Shown piece after piece: positions 9,856 through 18,415 of a stretch of DNA of 64,000 nucleotides. The first letter of the stretch is position 1. Each line of letters opens with the position of its first letter. The DNA lies in contig JASMHC010000014.1 in assembly GCA_030750975.1 (NCBI GenBank), positions 372,001 through 436,000 of the forward strand, in the 5' to 3' direction. This stretch comes from Paracoccaceae bacterium (GTDB taxonomy: Bacteria > Pseudomonadota > Alphaproteobacteria > Rhodobacterales > Rhodobacteraceae). The notes below the pieces were generated by a model, which saw only the letters and a program-made list of their open reading frames with translations, did not search any database and was not told the DNA's origin. Position numbers and translations under genes: made by a program.

Positions 9856-12800
9856 TCAGGGGCATCCGGTGCGGGCCTGCGAAAGAGGTCGCGGAAAATC
9901 GAAGGCGTCAAAGCGGAAAGCGGGTTGACCGATATCTGAGGATCATCCGCGTTTCCGGTGACGGTGTAATTGAACCCAATGACCCCTTCGCCCTTGCGGG
10001 TCAACAGCTCGCCGATACCGTTGACCAAATAGACAGGGGTCAGAACGCCCTGCAAATCCAACTCTTCGGTTTCGAAATCAAAACGCCCGTCCAGCGACAG
10101 GCCGATCGACGGGCCGGTGGCGCTGGCGCGTGTCAGGATAAACTCGGTTTCGGTGAAATAGAATTCGCCCTCGACTTCGGAAAACGCGATTCCGTCAAAT
10201 GACAGCTGGTCAAACAGACCCACGATGCTAACCGCGTTCAACAAGGCCCCCAGCAACGGCATCTGCAAAAGCCGCATGTCACGGGCGACAAACCGCCCGC
10301 CATACCCCATGTCTTTTTCCGTCAACTCTGCAATGATCGAGCCCTGAGACGCCTGATCCAGCAATCCAAGCGCCGAGAACACCGCCCCTGCATCATCTGC
10401 GGATGCGGTAATCACCCGCCTGCCTTCGGCCGAGGTTGAGATCGTTCCGCCAATCTCGGCCGTGTCATTCAATACACCGGAAAATTCCCCTTGCAGGTTG
10501 CGCCCCAGATCAAGTTCCGCGTCAAAGCCTGACAGGGTAAGGAAATCTGAGACAAACAGCTCAAGATTGGATGCGAACACGCGCCCTTGCACCTGCTGGC
10601 CCGTGCTGCCACCGATCCCGCCGGTGGCTTCTGTCAATTCCTGTGCATCTACAAACCCGTCTGACAGATATAAATCCGCAGCCTGCCCTTCGCCGTTGCC
10701 TTGAATGCGGACCGCGCTGTTCAGCCATTTTCCAAGGCGCATCCTGTCAAACTGCACAGCGTCGAGCGAACCGTCATCGTTCATCCGCACCGATCCCGAT
10801 GCCTCAAGCCCCGGTGCCGACATTTCGAGAACGTCAATGGATGTTTCCGCGCCCAAGGTGCCCGAGGCAAACAAATCGCCTTTCACGTCTTCCGGTTTAC
10901 GCCATCCAACGAAACCAAGGTCAAATCCGACACCGCTCAGATCGGAAATCAACTCAAACCCCGGAGACGCGCGATTGGTCAGATCAAGGAAAAGCGTTCC
11001 AACCCCCTGACCCGAAACCGTGCCGTCCGGCAGCCCCAGACCGAATTGAGTGACAAAGTTCTGCGACAGCTCAATCTCGCCTGTCAGTGCGCTGGTTGCC
11101 GGACCTTCCAACGACGGGATCGAATTCCAGATCGCATCCAATGCGACCCCATCAACAACGGCCGGCCCTTTAACGACGATCCCGTTGTTTTCAGCCGCCA
11201 CCAAAAGCTCAGACGCTGCAATCTCGTGGTTGGGGAACAGTGTTTCGCTGGTCACGTCTGTCAGTGTTCCCGCTATGTCATAGCGAAACTCGCCCGGCTC
11301 CGGCTTGCGTCCGAGAGGAAATTCCAAACTGCCGGCAAACACGGCCTGACCATCCGCCAGACCTGTCAGGCTGAAATCCTCATCACGATTTATGCCGGGG
11401 ATTTGATCGAGCACGCCCAGAACATCCGTCAAAGCGCCACGGCCCCGAAGCTCTACCCGACCGGACCCGGGTTTGTCGGTGACGTCCAGAATCCGGAAAA
11501 CAGTGCCCGCCGCATCCAGCCCGCCGGTTGCAAAAGGCGCGACCACGCCGCTTTCAACAACGGCCTCAAATTGGCGGTCCTTCAGGCGGATCGTGCCATT
11601 AACCTGCTGGCCCGGGCTGACCCCTTTGGCAAATGTGATCCGTGCGTTCCCGATATCCGCGAAGCCTTCGGTTTGCACCGGTTGATCCGGTCTTGCTTCC
11701 ATATCGAACCGGACATTTTGGTAGATCGCTTGGCTGACATTATTGCTCATCCATGCGCGGGTGCGCGGGGCGAGGTTTTCCGGCCAAAGACTGACAACAT
11801 CCTCATGCGTCACTTTTGGCATGTTGCCGCCCAGACGATAGGCCCAACCGCTATCATCGCCAAGGATATCCCCGCCTGCGGTCAAGGTGGCGTCCTTATA
11901 CCGAATACTGGCCTCGTCGATCATCAGCCGAAACGGGTCTACTTTCAGCCCAAAGGCAACACGCGCGTCCTTGAACGCGATATCCTGCGCCCATGGACCG
12001 CTTTCAGACGCAATCAAATCCGTCGCACCAAGAGTGACGTAAATTTCACTGGGCAGACCATTTTCCTCTAGGGTCAGTTCCGCCGCGCCTTCAGCATTTC
12101 CCCTGATCCAGTCGCTGTTTACGGAAATCTGGTCAAACGTGATAATTTCTTGCACGGGATCATAGGTGAAATAGGCATCTGCCGACTTGAACGGGATCGC
12201 GCGGGTTTCGTCCGACGGTTTGATCGCGCCTTCCCCAATCCGAAGCGCCGCTGCAACCGGTTGGCTTATTCCCCTGCTGTCGATACCGCCACGCAAAGAC
12301 CCGCTGATCGGTGCGTCCAATACCGAAAGCCAGAACAATGACGCCTGCTGGGTCGCCAGATCTGCCGAAGGCATGTCGGTTATCTTTATTCCGTATTCCA
12401 GATCAGGACCGGTCAGGCTGATTTTGGCATTTGCTTCCAGCGTGGCGACCGAAGTGCCGCCGCCCAACAATGCAAAATCGCCGGACAGATCTAGGGCCTG
12501 ATCGTCAACCTGCATTCGAAAGCGCCCGCCATCCACTGTCCAAGCACGCTTGGCGCGTCTGTCTTCGTACCGCAATGTCACGGCATCAACGCTTAAGGAC
12601 TTCAATTCCTGCAACACTGGCTGATCAAGCACGTCGGCAATCCCAACGCGCAGCTCGTTTGTGCCGGCCAATCCCGCATTATTCGGAAGGGTGATCGAAA
12701 ACGCCCCGTCGGCTTGCCGGACCGCGTCCATGAACACGCCCGAAAAGCTTAAAGATTTGGGCTGAACCCGGCCTCGCATCAAACCGGCGAGGGATAGGTT

Positions 12801-13115
12801 TGCCTCAAGCTCGCTTAATTCAAGCAAAAGCGTATCGTCATTCGTTCTGATCTGCGTATGCTGAAGAAAAATGATCGGGCGTCCATCACTTGATAGCTGC
12901 CATAAAAGATTGTCATACCCGATCCGGGCCTGGGGCAGCGACATCGCGAGATTTTGCGAAACCCGGCTTTTCACCCATTCCGGCGCAGGCACAGGCCCGC
13001 GAAGGGAAAACACCGCAAGCCCGACCATAACGGCGCCGACCAGCACTGCGATCAGGGTGACGCTCCACCCGATGCGCCGCCTAAGCTTTCTGCCGCGATT
13101 TTGACTGGCTTCCAT
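9852..13115 (-). CDS. AsmA-like / DUF3971 (YhdP-type) envelope protein
   Basis: This is a very large protein (1087 residues) with one N-terminal membrane anchor (~11-33, after a basic [11 protein letters not shown] stretch) and a long beta-rich body. The C-terminal region ([57 protein letters not shown]) is the AsmA-like domain of YhdP/DUF3971 proteins. Family members are now viewed as bridges for phospholipid transport between the two membranes; that role is inferred. The start is uncertain between ATG 13115 and an in-frame GTG at 13124. It is divergent from bcp and followed by queA with a 4-nt overlap. Confidence 0.88.
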   Translation of the reverse strand: MEASQNRGRKLRRRIGWSVTLIAVLVGAVMVGLAVFSLRGPVPAPEWVKSRVSQNLAMSLPQARIGYDNLLWQLSSDGRPIIFLQHTQIRTNDDTLLLELSELEANLSLAGLMRGRVQPKSLSFSGVFMDAVRQADGAFSITLPNNAGLAGTNELRVGIADVLDQPVLQELKSLSVDAVTLRYEDRRAKRAWTVDGGRFRMQVDDQALDLSGDFALLGGGTSVATLEANAKISLTGPDLEYGIKITDMPSADLATQQASLFWLSVLDAPISGSLRGGIDSRGISQPVAAALRIGEGAIKPSDETRAIPFKSADAYFTYDPVQEIITFDQISVNSDWIRGNAEGAAELTLEENGLPSEIYVTLGATDLIASESGPWAQDIAFKDARVAFGLKVDPFRLMIDEASIRYKDATLTAGGDILGDDSGWAYRLGGNMPKVTHEDVVSLWPENLAPRTRAWMSNNVSQAIYQNVRFDMEARPDQPVQTEGFADIGNARITFAKGVSPGQQVNGTIRLKDRQFEAVVESGVVAPFATGGLDAAGTVFRILDVTDKPGSGRVELRGRGALTDVLGVLDQIPGINRDEDFSLTGLADGQAVFAGSLEFPLGRKPEPGEFRYDIAGTLTDVTSETLFPNHEIAASELLVAAENNGIVVKGPAVVDGVALDAIWNSIPSLEGPATSALTGEIELSQNFVTQFGLGLPDGTVSGQGVGTLFLDLTNRASPGFELISDLSGVGFDLGFVGWRKPEDVKGDLFASGTLGAETSIDVLEMSAPGLEASGSVRMNDDGSLDAVQFDRMRLGKWLNSAVRIQGNGEGQAADLYLSDGFVDAQELTEATGGIGGSTGQQVQGRVFASNLELFVSDFLTLSGFDAELDLGRNLQGEFSGVLNDTAEIGGTISTSAEGRRVITASADDAGAVFSALGLLDQASQGSIIAELTEKDMGYGGRFVARDMRLLQMPLLGALLNAVSIVGLFDQLSFDGIAFSEVEGEFYFTETEFILTRASATGPSIGLSLDGRFDFETEELDLQGVLTPVYLVNGIGELLTRKGEGVIGFNYTVTGNADDPQISVNPLSALTPSIFRDLFRRPAPDAPE

Positions 13116-13144
13116 CTCTTCCACTTGACAGTCAGAGCACTACA

Positions 13145-13159
13145 CTGTGTTCAACACAG
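13145..13159. promoter_or_regulatory. Perfect 15-bp palindrome between divergent genes
   Basis: CTGTGTT-C-AACACAG is an exact inverted repeat midway between the AsmA-like gene (start 13115, minus) and bcp (start 13182, plus). Its position makes it a candidate operator for one or both genes. The cognate regulator is unknown. Confidence 0.4.
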
Positions 13160-13181
13160 CAAGATACAACAGGACGTTTCG

Positions 13182-13643
13182 ATGATCACTCAAGGTATAT
13201 CAGCCCCAGATTTCACCCTTCCCCAAGACGGAGGCAGCGACGTGACCCTTTCAGCGTTGAAAGGCAATCCTGTCATTGTCTATTTTTATCCTAAAGACAA
13301 CACACCCGGTTGCACAACCGAGGCATTGGACTTTACCGCAAGGCAACAGGAATTTGCCGATCTGAATTGCACAGTGCTGGGGGTTTCCAAGGATTCCGTA
13401 AAGAAACACGCGAATTTCCGCACCAAGCATGGTTTGTCGGTTACTTTGCTTTCAGATGCGGACAGCGATGTTTGTGAACGCTACGGTGTCTGGAAAGAAA
13501 AAAAGATGTACGGCAAGACCTTTTGGGGGATTGAACGAACGACCGTTCTGATCGATGCGGATGGATCAATCGCCCGTATCTGGCCAAAGGTTAAGGTCAA
13601 AGGGCATGTTGACGATGTTCTGACCACGTTGCGTGATCTGTGA
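13182..13643 (+). CDS. bcp: Peroxiredoxin, Bcp/PrxQ type
   Basis: This is a thiol peroxidase of 153 residues that reduces hydroperoxides. The peroxidatic motif DNTPGCTTEA places the active Cys at 44. The classical PrxQ resolving Cys five residues later is absent (position 49 is Leu). Other cysteines lie at 63 and in DVCERYG (~98), so it may work as a 1-Cys enzyme or use a different resolver. The ATG at 13182 has AGGA 8 nt upstream. The stop overlaps the start of the DUF455 gene (TGATG). Confidence 0.93.
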   Translation: MITQGISAPDFTLPQDGGSDVTLSALKGNPVIVYFYPKDNTPGCTTEALDFTARQQEFADLNCTVLGVSKDSVKKHANFRTKHGLSVTLLSDADSDVCERYGVWKEKKMYGKTFWGIERTTVLIDADGSIARIWPKVKVKGHVDDVLTTLRDL

Positions 13644-14461
13644 TGCCGAAAACGCTGACCGAGTTGGCCACGGAGGTTCTGAATTCCGCCGACGGACGCG
13701 AAAAAACGGCCCTGTCGCATCGACACGCCGCGGCGTGGTTTGCGTCGCGCAAGCGTGGTGAACCGCTGAGGATCGGCACCGCCACCCCGCCTTTGCGTCC
13801 TGCCCGCCCGGCGAAACCCGAATTGAAAGACCCGCGGGATGTCCCGAAACGCAAGCCGGGAAGCCCGCAAGGGCGGATCGCGCTGTTGCACGCAGTCGCG
13901 CATATTGAACTGAACGCAGTTGATTTGCACTGGGATATCATTGCCCGCTTCGGGCACATACCAATGCCATTGGGATTTTACGATGACTGGGTGAAATCGG
14001 CCGATGAGGAATCCAAGCATTTCAATCTGGTTTGCGATTGTCTGGACTCTCTGGGCAGCGACTATGGAGACTTGCCGGCCCATGCAGGCATGTGGCGGGC
14101 AGCCGAGGATACGGTTGACGACATTCTAGGCCGGTTGGCCGTGGTCCCCATGGTGCTCGAGGCGCGCGGTCTGGATGTCACCCCTGGAATGATCGAGATT
14201 TTCAGGAAAGCTGACATCAAAAACGCCGTAGACGCCCTGAACATCATTTACGCCGAAGAGGTCGGCCATGTCGCCTATGGCTCAAAATGGTTCAACTTTC
14301 TTTGCGGGCGCGACAATCTTGATCCCAAAGACGTTTTCCACAGTCTTGTTCGTAAATATTTTCACGGACCTTTGAAACCGCCCTTCAACGAAGAAAAGCG
14401 GGCCGAGGCCGGGTTGCCGCCGGATTTCTATTGGCCACTAACCGAGGGTGGAAATTTTTAG
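13643..14461 (+). CDS. DUF455 family ferritin-like protein
   Basis: This 272-residue protein is of the DUF455 / ferritin-like family. Helical metal-ligand-like motifs are visible (HIELNAVDLHWD, DEESKHFNLV, AEEVGHVAYG), giving the ExxH pairs expected of a di-metal four-helix bundle. Its function is not established. It is translationally coupled to bcp. The 3' end (YWPLTEGGNF, stop 14461) is notable because a second, diverged copy of the same nine codons lies about 1.1 kb downstream, after the low-GC gene, suggesting that this end was exchanged by recombination. Confidence 0.9.
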   Translation: MPKTLTELATEVLNSADGREKTALSHRHAAAWFASRKRGEPLRIGTATPPLRPARPAKPELKDPRDVPKRKPGSPQGRIALLHAVAHIELNAVDLHWDIIARFGHIPMPLGFYDDWVKSADEESKHFNLVCDCLDSLGSDYGDLPAHAGMWRAAEDTVDDILGRLAVVPMVLEARGLDVTPGMIEIFRKADIKNAVDALNIIYAEEVGHVAYGSKWFNFLCGRDNLDPKDVFHSLVRKYFHGPLKPPFNEEKRAEAGLPPDFYWPLTEGGNF

Positions 14462-14467
14462 TACAAT

Positions 14468-14495
14468 CCAAGTGTTGAAAACCAAGTGTTGAAAA
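14468..14495 (+). repeat. 14-nt perfect tandem duplication
   Basis: CCAAGTGTTGAAAA occurs twice head to tail immediately before the metallopeptidase-like gene. It creates duplicate GTG/TTG codons that make the start ambiguous. It lies at the left edge of the low-GC segment. Confidence 0.8.
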
Positions 14496-14500
14496 ATCTG

Positions 14501-15517
14501 ATGCTCCGAACTTTCCTTATCTTCCTTTTGACCCTTTTTCCGCTACACATCGCAGCGGAAGTTATAATTGAACCCAATTTTCAGAGCGCCGTTTTGCAGG
14601 GTGAAGAAACTTCAGTTCCTGCCGGCTCGTGGAGTGCATTTCCGCTCGAAGTAGAAAGTAGAGGGCAAGTAACTGCCCATGTTCAAGTCTCCAATGACAT
14701 ATTCACGGACGGAAGTGCATACATTTGCTCAGACGCAGACTTTGGTCGCTTCAAAAACGGTCAAAACAACGGCTGTTCCGGCTACAGGGAATTTCAATCA
14801 GCCGTAACTTTCAGCTTCGAAGCTCCCGTTCCCGAGCGGTATTGGTTATTGTTAGACAATCGCGAAAGCCTCGTTGTTTCAAAGGAATTTGTCGTTTCAG
14901 CTTCTGTCCCTAAGCTTTTTGACCAAAGCACCTACGGATTTGTAAGGGAACTGATCCAAGGCTTCGATCAGTATATTCGATCAACCTATATCCTTCCCAA
15001 GTTTGACGTTTTTGTCGAGAGCTGCGGTCAGTCCAATGCTTTCTCGGATATCGTTACCGGTGACATAACGGTTTGTAGTGAATTCGTTTATGAAGCCATA
15101 ACTGAAGGCAAGCCTGGCGCACTAATCGGAATTATGCTTCACGAACTCGGTCACTCAGCACTAAACCTCTGGAATTTGCCAAATTTCAGAAACGAAGAAA
15201 CCGTAGATGAATTTGCAACTTACATACTAATGCAAAGCGATGCAGAACAGCTCATCCCTGACTTTGTAAGCTTCTTTACTGAGAAGAACTCTTGGTCGGA
15301 AGCACAACGCATTATTTCTACAGGCGGACCGCATCCATTGTCAGTCCAAAGAGCCCGCAATATCCTTCTAAACCAGTCTTCAGGTCATGCGTTTACTGAA
15401 CGGTGGAATCTTCAAATATATCCTTTCATGACAACCCAAGCGCTTCAGCAAGTCGCAAAAACTCCCGGAAAGTATGACAACCCAAATCTTGCTCGTCAGA
15501 TTCTGCAAGCAAGATAG
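14501..15517 (+). CDS. Putative secreted metallopeptidase (DUF4344-like)
   Basis: The protein has 338 residues from ATG 14501; a GTG at 14486 would add five. It starts with a signal peptide (MLRTFLIFLLTLFPLHIAA). The N-terminal half (~20-135) is beta-rich with two Cys. The C-terminal half holds a zinc-protease motif, HELGH at 214-218, followed by LPNFRNEETVDEFATY, the spacing seen in DUF4344 putative metallopeptidases, where the downstream acidic residues provide the third ligand. Substrate unknown. Base composition is visibly more AT-rich than both neighbours and codon use differs, pointing to horizontal gain. No good ribosome site is seen. Confidence 0.7.
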   Translation: MLRTFLIFLLTLFPLHIAAEVIIEPNFQSAVLQGEETSVPAGSWSAFPLEVESRGQVTAHVQVSNDIFTDGSAYICSDADFGRFKNGQNNGCSGYREFQSAVTFSFEAPVPERYWLLLDNRESLVVSKEFVVSASVPKLFDQSTYGFVRELIQGFDQYIRSTYILPKFDVFVESCGQSNAFSDIVTGDITVCSEFVYEAITEGKPGALIGIMLHELGHSALNLWNLPNFRNEETVDEFATYILMQSDAEQLIPDFVSFFTEKNSWSEAQRIISTGGPHPLSVQRARNILLNQSSGHAFTERWNLQIYPFMTTQALQQVAKTPGKYDNPNLARQILQAR

Positions 15518-15521
15518 CTAA

Positions 15522-15555
15522 TCACTGGCCGCTGACCGAAGGCGGTAACGTCTGA
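15522..15555 (+). pseudogene. Relic of the original DUF455 gene 3' end
   Basis: The codons CAC TGG CCG CTG ACC GAA GGC GGT AAC then GTC TGA read HWPLTEGGNV-stop, against YWPLTEGGNF-stop at the real end of the DUF455 gene (14461). Over these nine codons 19 of 27 bases match. Six of the seven codon differences are silent third-position changes, and the first codon changes Tyr to His. This is a diverged homologous end left behind the inserted gene, not a recent duplication. Confidence 0.7.
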
Positions 15556-15719
15556 CATTCGGCGGTTTTCTGCGGTCAATCGCCCGACATTGGGCCAAAC
15601 TTCTTGCCACAAAGAAGGTCTCAAGTTAACGGTCTCTGAATGACAGCCGCAGTTCAGCGGATGACAAGACCCGGGGGATCAGGCCGTTGGTTATCGGCCC
15701 ACTGCACAGACTGGATGTG

Positions 15720-17027
15720 ATGCTGGAACGGTTTTTGCCGGACCGTCGGTTGTTCCTGCGGTCCGACACGGAAACCCGTTTCGTGCGCCTGCGCCCCACC
15801 ACTCAGCTTGCGGCGGTTCTGGCCTTTTCCCTATTGGTCGGATGGGCGGCGATTTCGACGGCCATTCTGATCATGGACAGCATCGGTTCCGGCAATTTCC
15901 GCGCCCAGGCCGAACGCGATCAGCGCACCTATGAGAATCGCCTGAACGCCATGGCGGACGAGCGCGACACCCATGCCGCCGCGGCACTGGCCGCACAAGA
16001 GCGGTTCAACAAGGCGCTCGCTCAGATCTCGATCATGCAGTCGGAATTGCTTGCCTCGGAAGATCGGCTGCGGGAACTGGAAAAAGGCATCGACGTCATT
16101 CAAAACACCCTGCGCACAACCGTTGCCGAACGCAATCTGGCACGGTCGCAAATGACCGAGTTGCAAGCCTCGCTCGAAGGTGAAGGGGCCAGCACCCGCC
16201 CTGCCAGCGCCCGTGTGATCGAAGTTGAAGCCGCGCTGGAAAAACTGACCTCGGCGCTGGACAAGGCCGCGGGCGAACGGGATCAGGTCATTATCGACAG
16301 CGAAGAAGCCGTCGCCCTGGCCGATGACATCATCTTCGAGATGGAATTGCTTGAGGAAGAAAACGAACGCATATTCCAACAGCTGGAAAAAGCGATGACC
16401 GTCTCTGTTGCCCCATTAGAGCGGATGTTCGAAAACGCCGGTATGGATACGGATCGTATGATCGACCAGGTTCGAAGCGGCTGGGATGGCCAAGGCGGCC
16501 CAATCGAGCCAATCAACCCCTCCGATCTGGAACCTTCCGCATCAACCAATATCGAGCGGGCAAACCGTCTGTTGGAACAGATGGAACAGTTAAACCTGTA
16601 CCGCATGGCCGCTGAGGGCGCCCCCTTCGCCAATCCGTTGAAATCAAGCTATCGCCTAAGCTCGCCATTCGGCTACAGACGCCACCCGGTCACAGGCGGG
16701 CGCCGCATGCATAATGGCCTGGATATGGCCGCTGGCAAGGGCACCGATATCTTTTCGACAGCGGACGGAATTGTGACTTTTGCGGGCTGGCATGCGGGCT
16801 ATGGAAACTATGTCACCATCCAACACGAATTCGGGATCGAAACCCGCTATGGCCACATGTCGCGTATCCGCGTGAAGAAAGGTCAAAGAGTCTCGCGCGG
16901 GCAACAAATTGGTGATATGGGGAGTACCGGACAATCGACCGGCACCCATCTTCACTATGAAGTTCGTGTCAATGAAAAACCTGTTAATCCGATGAACTAT
17001 ATCGAGGCCGCATACAATGTTTTCTAA
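15720..17027 (+). CDS. M23 family murein metallopeptidase (LmdC-like)
   Basis: This is an inner-membrane anchored endopeptidase. It has a short cytosolic N-terminus (FLPDRRLFLRSDTETRFVRL), one TM helix (~35-57), a long coiled coil (~60-260) and a C-terminal M23/LytM domain. The Zn site is intact: RRMHNGLDMAAGKGTDI (HxxxD) and THLHYEV (HxH). ATG 15720 is given (435 aa); an in-frame TTG at 15687 behind GGGGGA would add 11 residues and may be the true start because relatives carry a similar extension. The stop overlaps the bactofilin start by 11 nt. Pairing of such peptidases with bactofilins is established in other alphaproteobacteria. Confidence 0.9.
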   Translation: MLERFLPDRRLFLRSDTETRFVRLRPTTQLAAVLAFSLLVGWAAISTAILIMDSIGSGNFRAQAERDQRTYENRLNAMADERDTHAAAALAAQERFNKALAQISIMQSELLASEDRLRELEKGIDVIQNTLRTTVAERNLARSQMTELQASLEGEGASTRPASARVIEVEAALEKLTSALDKAAGERDQVIIDSEEAVALADDIIFEMELLEEENERIFQQLEKAMTVSVAPLERMFENAGMDTDRMIDQVRSGWDGQGGPIEPINPSDLEPSASTNIERANRLLEQMEQLNLYRMAAEGAPFANPLKSSYRLSSPFGYRRHPVTGGRRMHNGLDMAAGKGTDIFSTADGIVTFAGWHAGYGNYVTIQHEFGIETRYGHMSRIRVKKGQRVSRGQQIGDMGSTGQSTGTHLHYEVRVNEKPVNPMNYIEAAYNVF

Positions 17028-17526
17028 AAGCAAAATCAATGAACCCGGGGCAAAATCCGGTGACGTTCCTTCGCCAACCGCACCGGCCAGCGCCGAAGCA
17101 CCGGCCAAAACCGGACCGACCAGCAGCGCAGCGCCTGCACCGGCCAAGCCCAAGCCGGCACCGTCGGTTCTGTCTTCTGACCTGCATGTGCAGGGAAATA
17201 TGAAGACTTCGGGTGATATTCAGGTGGAAGGCACCGTCGAAGGCGATATCCGCGCCCATCTTTTGACCGTGGGCGAAAGCGCCACCATAAAGGGCGAGAT
17301 TGTTGCCGACGATGTGGTGATCAACGGCCGGATCGTGGGCCGCGTGCGCGGTCTCAAGGTGCGCCTGACATCGACCGCGCGGGTTGAGGGCGACATCATC
17401 CACAAGACGATTGCCATCGAATCGGGTGCGCATTTCGAAGGCTCGGTCCAGCGGGCCGAAGATCCTTTGTCGACCGGCGCGGCTCCGAAGAAGGCGCCTG
17501 CCAAAGCGGCCCCTGCGGGCAAGTAA
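17017..17526 (+). CDS. Bactofilin (polymer-forming cytoskeletal protein)
   Basis: The protein has 169 residues. An Ala/Pro-rich disordered N-terminus (~1-50) precedes the beta-helix bactofilin core (DLHVQGNMKTSGDIQVEGTV to ~ 150), with regular GDI/GEI/GRI turns, and an Ala/Lys-rich tail follows. Bactofilins polymerise without nucleotide and localise cell-wall enzymes. The 11-nt overlap with the M23 peptidase gene supports a functional pair in local peptidoglycan shaping. A bidirectional terminator follows. Confidence 0.94.
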   Translation: MFSKSKINEPGAKSGDVPSPTAPASAEAPAKTGPTSSAAPAPAKPKPAPSVLSSDLHVQGNMKTSGDIQVEGTVEGDIRAHLLTVGESATIKGEIVADDVVINGRIVGRVRGLKVRLTSTARVEGDIIHKTIAIESGAHFEGSVQRAEDPLSTGAAPKKAPAKAAPAGK

Positions 17527-17544
17527 ACCCGTCGAACATTGAAC

Positions 17545-17583
17545 AAAAAAGGCGTGTCCCCGGACGCGCCTTTTCATTTTTTT
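17545..17583. terminator. Bidirectional rho-independent terminator
   Basis: The stem GGCGTGTCC / GGACGCGCC (one G-T pair) is flanked by A6 on the left and a T-rich run on the right. It serves both the bactofilin gene (plus) and the convergent DUF2189 gene (minus, ending 17588). Confidence 0.85.
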
Positions 17584-17587
17584 GGGG

Positions 17588-18355
17588 TCAGGCCTGCGCC
17601 TCTTTGTACATGTGCCAGCTGGCATGACCCAATAACGGGAACACAAAGAACAGGCCCAGAAACAGCGGCAGCATCGCGATCAGCGTCAACACTACGATCA
17701 GCGCGGCCCACAGGATCATGGTCACAGGATTGGCCAATACCATTTGGAAACTGGTGATCATCGCCGTCACAAAATCAACCTCGCGCTCAAGCAGCATCGG
17801 AATACCCATCACCGAAATCGCGTAAACGATAAAGGCGAACACGCCCCCGACGGCTGTGCCGACGGCAAGCATCGTCAGACCGCTTGAGGTCAGATAAACT
17901 TCGAGACTGCTGGAGATATTGGTCATGGTCGACAGACCAAGGAACAAGGCAAATATCATGTGGCCAATGAAGAACCAGAACAGAAATATCATGATGATAA
18001 CGGCGCTCAGCCATGGCAACTGACCCGAGCGTTGCTGCGACACCGCACCAAAAATCGCCCGCCAATCCATTGGCAACCCGGCTTCGCGGCGGTGGCTGAC
18101 CTCGTATAATCCGACGGCTGCAAATGGTCCAAACAGCGGGAAACCGAAGGCAGCAAATATCAGCCAATAGGAATCGCCGGTAAGCCAGGTCAGCAGGAAA
18201 AAACCGATCCCGCCCAATACGTAAGGCAGCGAGAACACAAAACCATAGCCCATGCTTGCCTTCATATCGGCAAATGCCAGTTGAAGGCTGCGCCTGATTA
18301 ATCCTGCCTTGGCCTTGGTGAATTTCGGTGCGCCAAGGGGTCTTTCAGCCGCCAT
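17588..18355 (-). CDS. DUF2189 domain membrane protein
   Basis: This is a polytopic inner-membrane protein of 255 residues with about six hydrophobic helices and the DUF2189 signature region (AFADMKASMGYGFVFSLPYV, AVGLYEVSHRREAG). Its function is unknown. The start MAAERPLG at 18355 has GGAG 8 nt upstream; an ATG 15 nt earlier is also possible. It follows the amidase gene on the same strand by about 60 bp. Confidence 0.88.
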   Translation of the reverse strand: MAAERPLGAPKFTKAKAGLIRRSLQLAFADMKASMGYGFVFSLPYVLGGIGFFLLTWLTGDSYWLIFAAFGFPLFGPFAAVGLYEVSHRREAGLPMDWRAIFGAVSQQRSGQLPWLSAVIIMIFLFWFFIGHMIFALFLGLSTMTNISSSLEVYLTSSGLTMLAVGTAVGGVFAFIVYAISVMGIPMLLEREVDFVTAMITSFQMVLANPVTMILWAALIVVLTLIAMLPLFLGLFFVFPLLGHASWHMYKEAQA

Positions 18356-18415
18356 CAATTCTTCTCCCATTTTTGCCTATGGGACAGCGAAACCGGACCA
18401 ATTTCAAGGGCAGGT

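Noticed and set aside
10701-12071. Long plus-strand frame of 456 codons opposite the AsmA-like gene
   Set aside because: It is antisense to a clear coding gene, with Arg/Cys-rich shadow composition and no recognisable domain.
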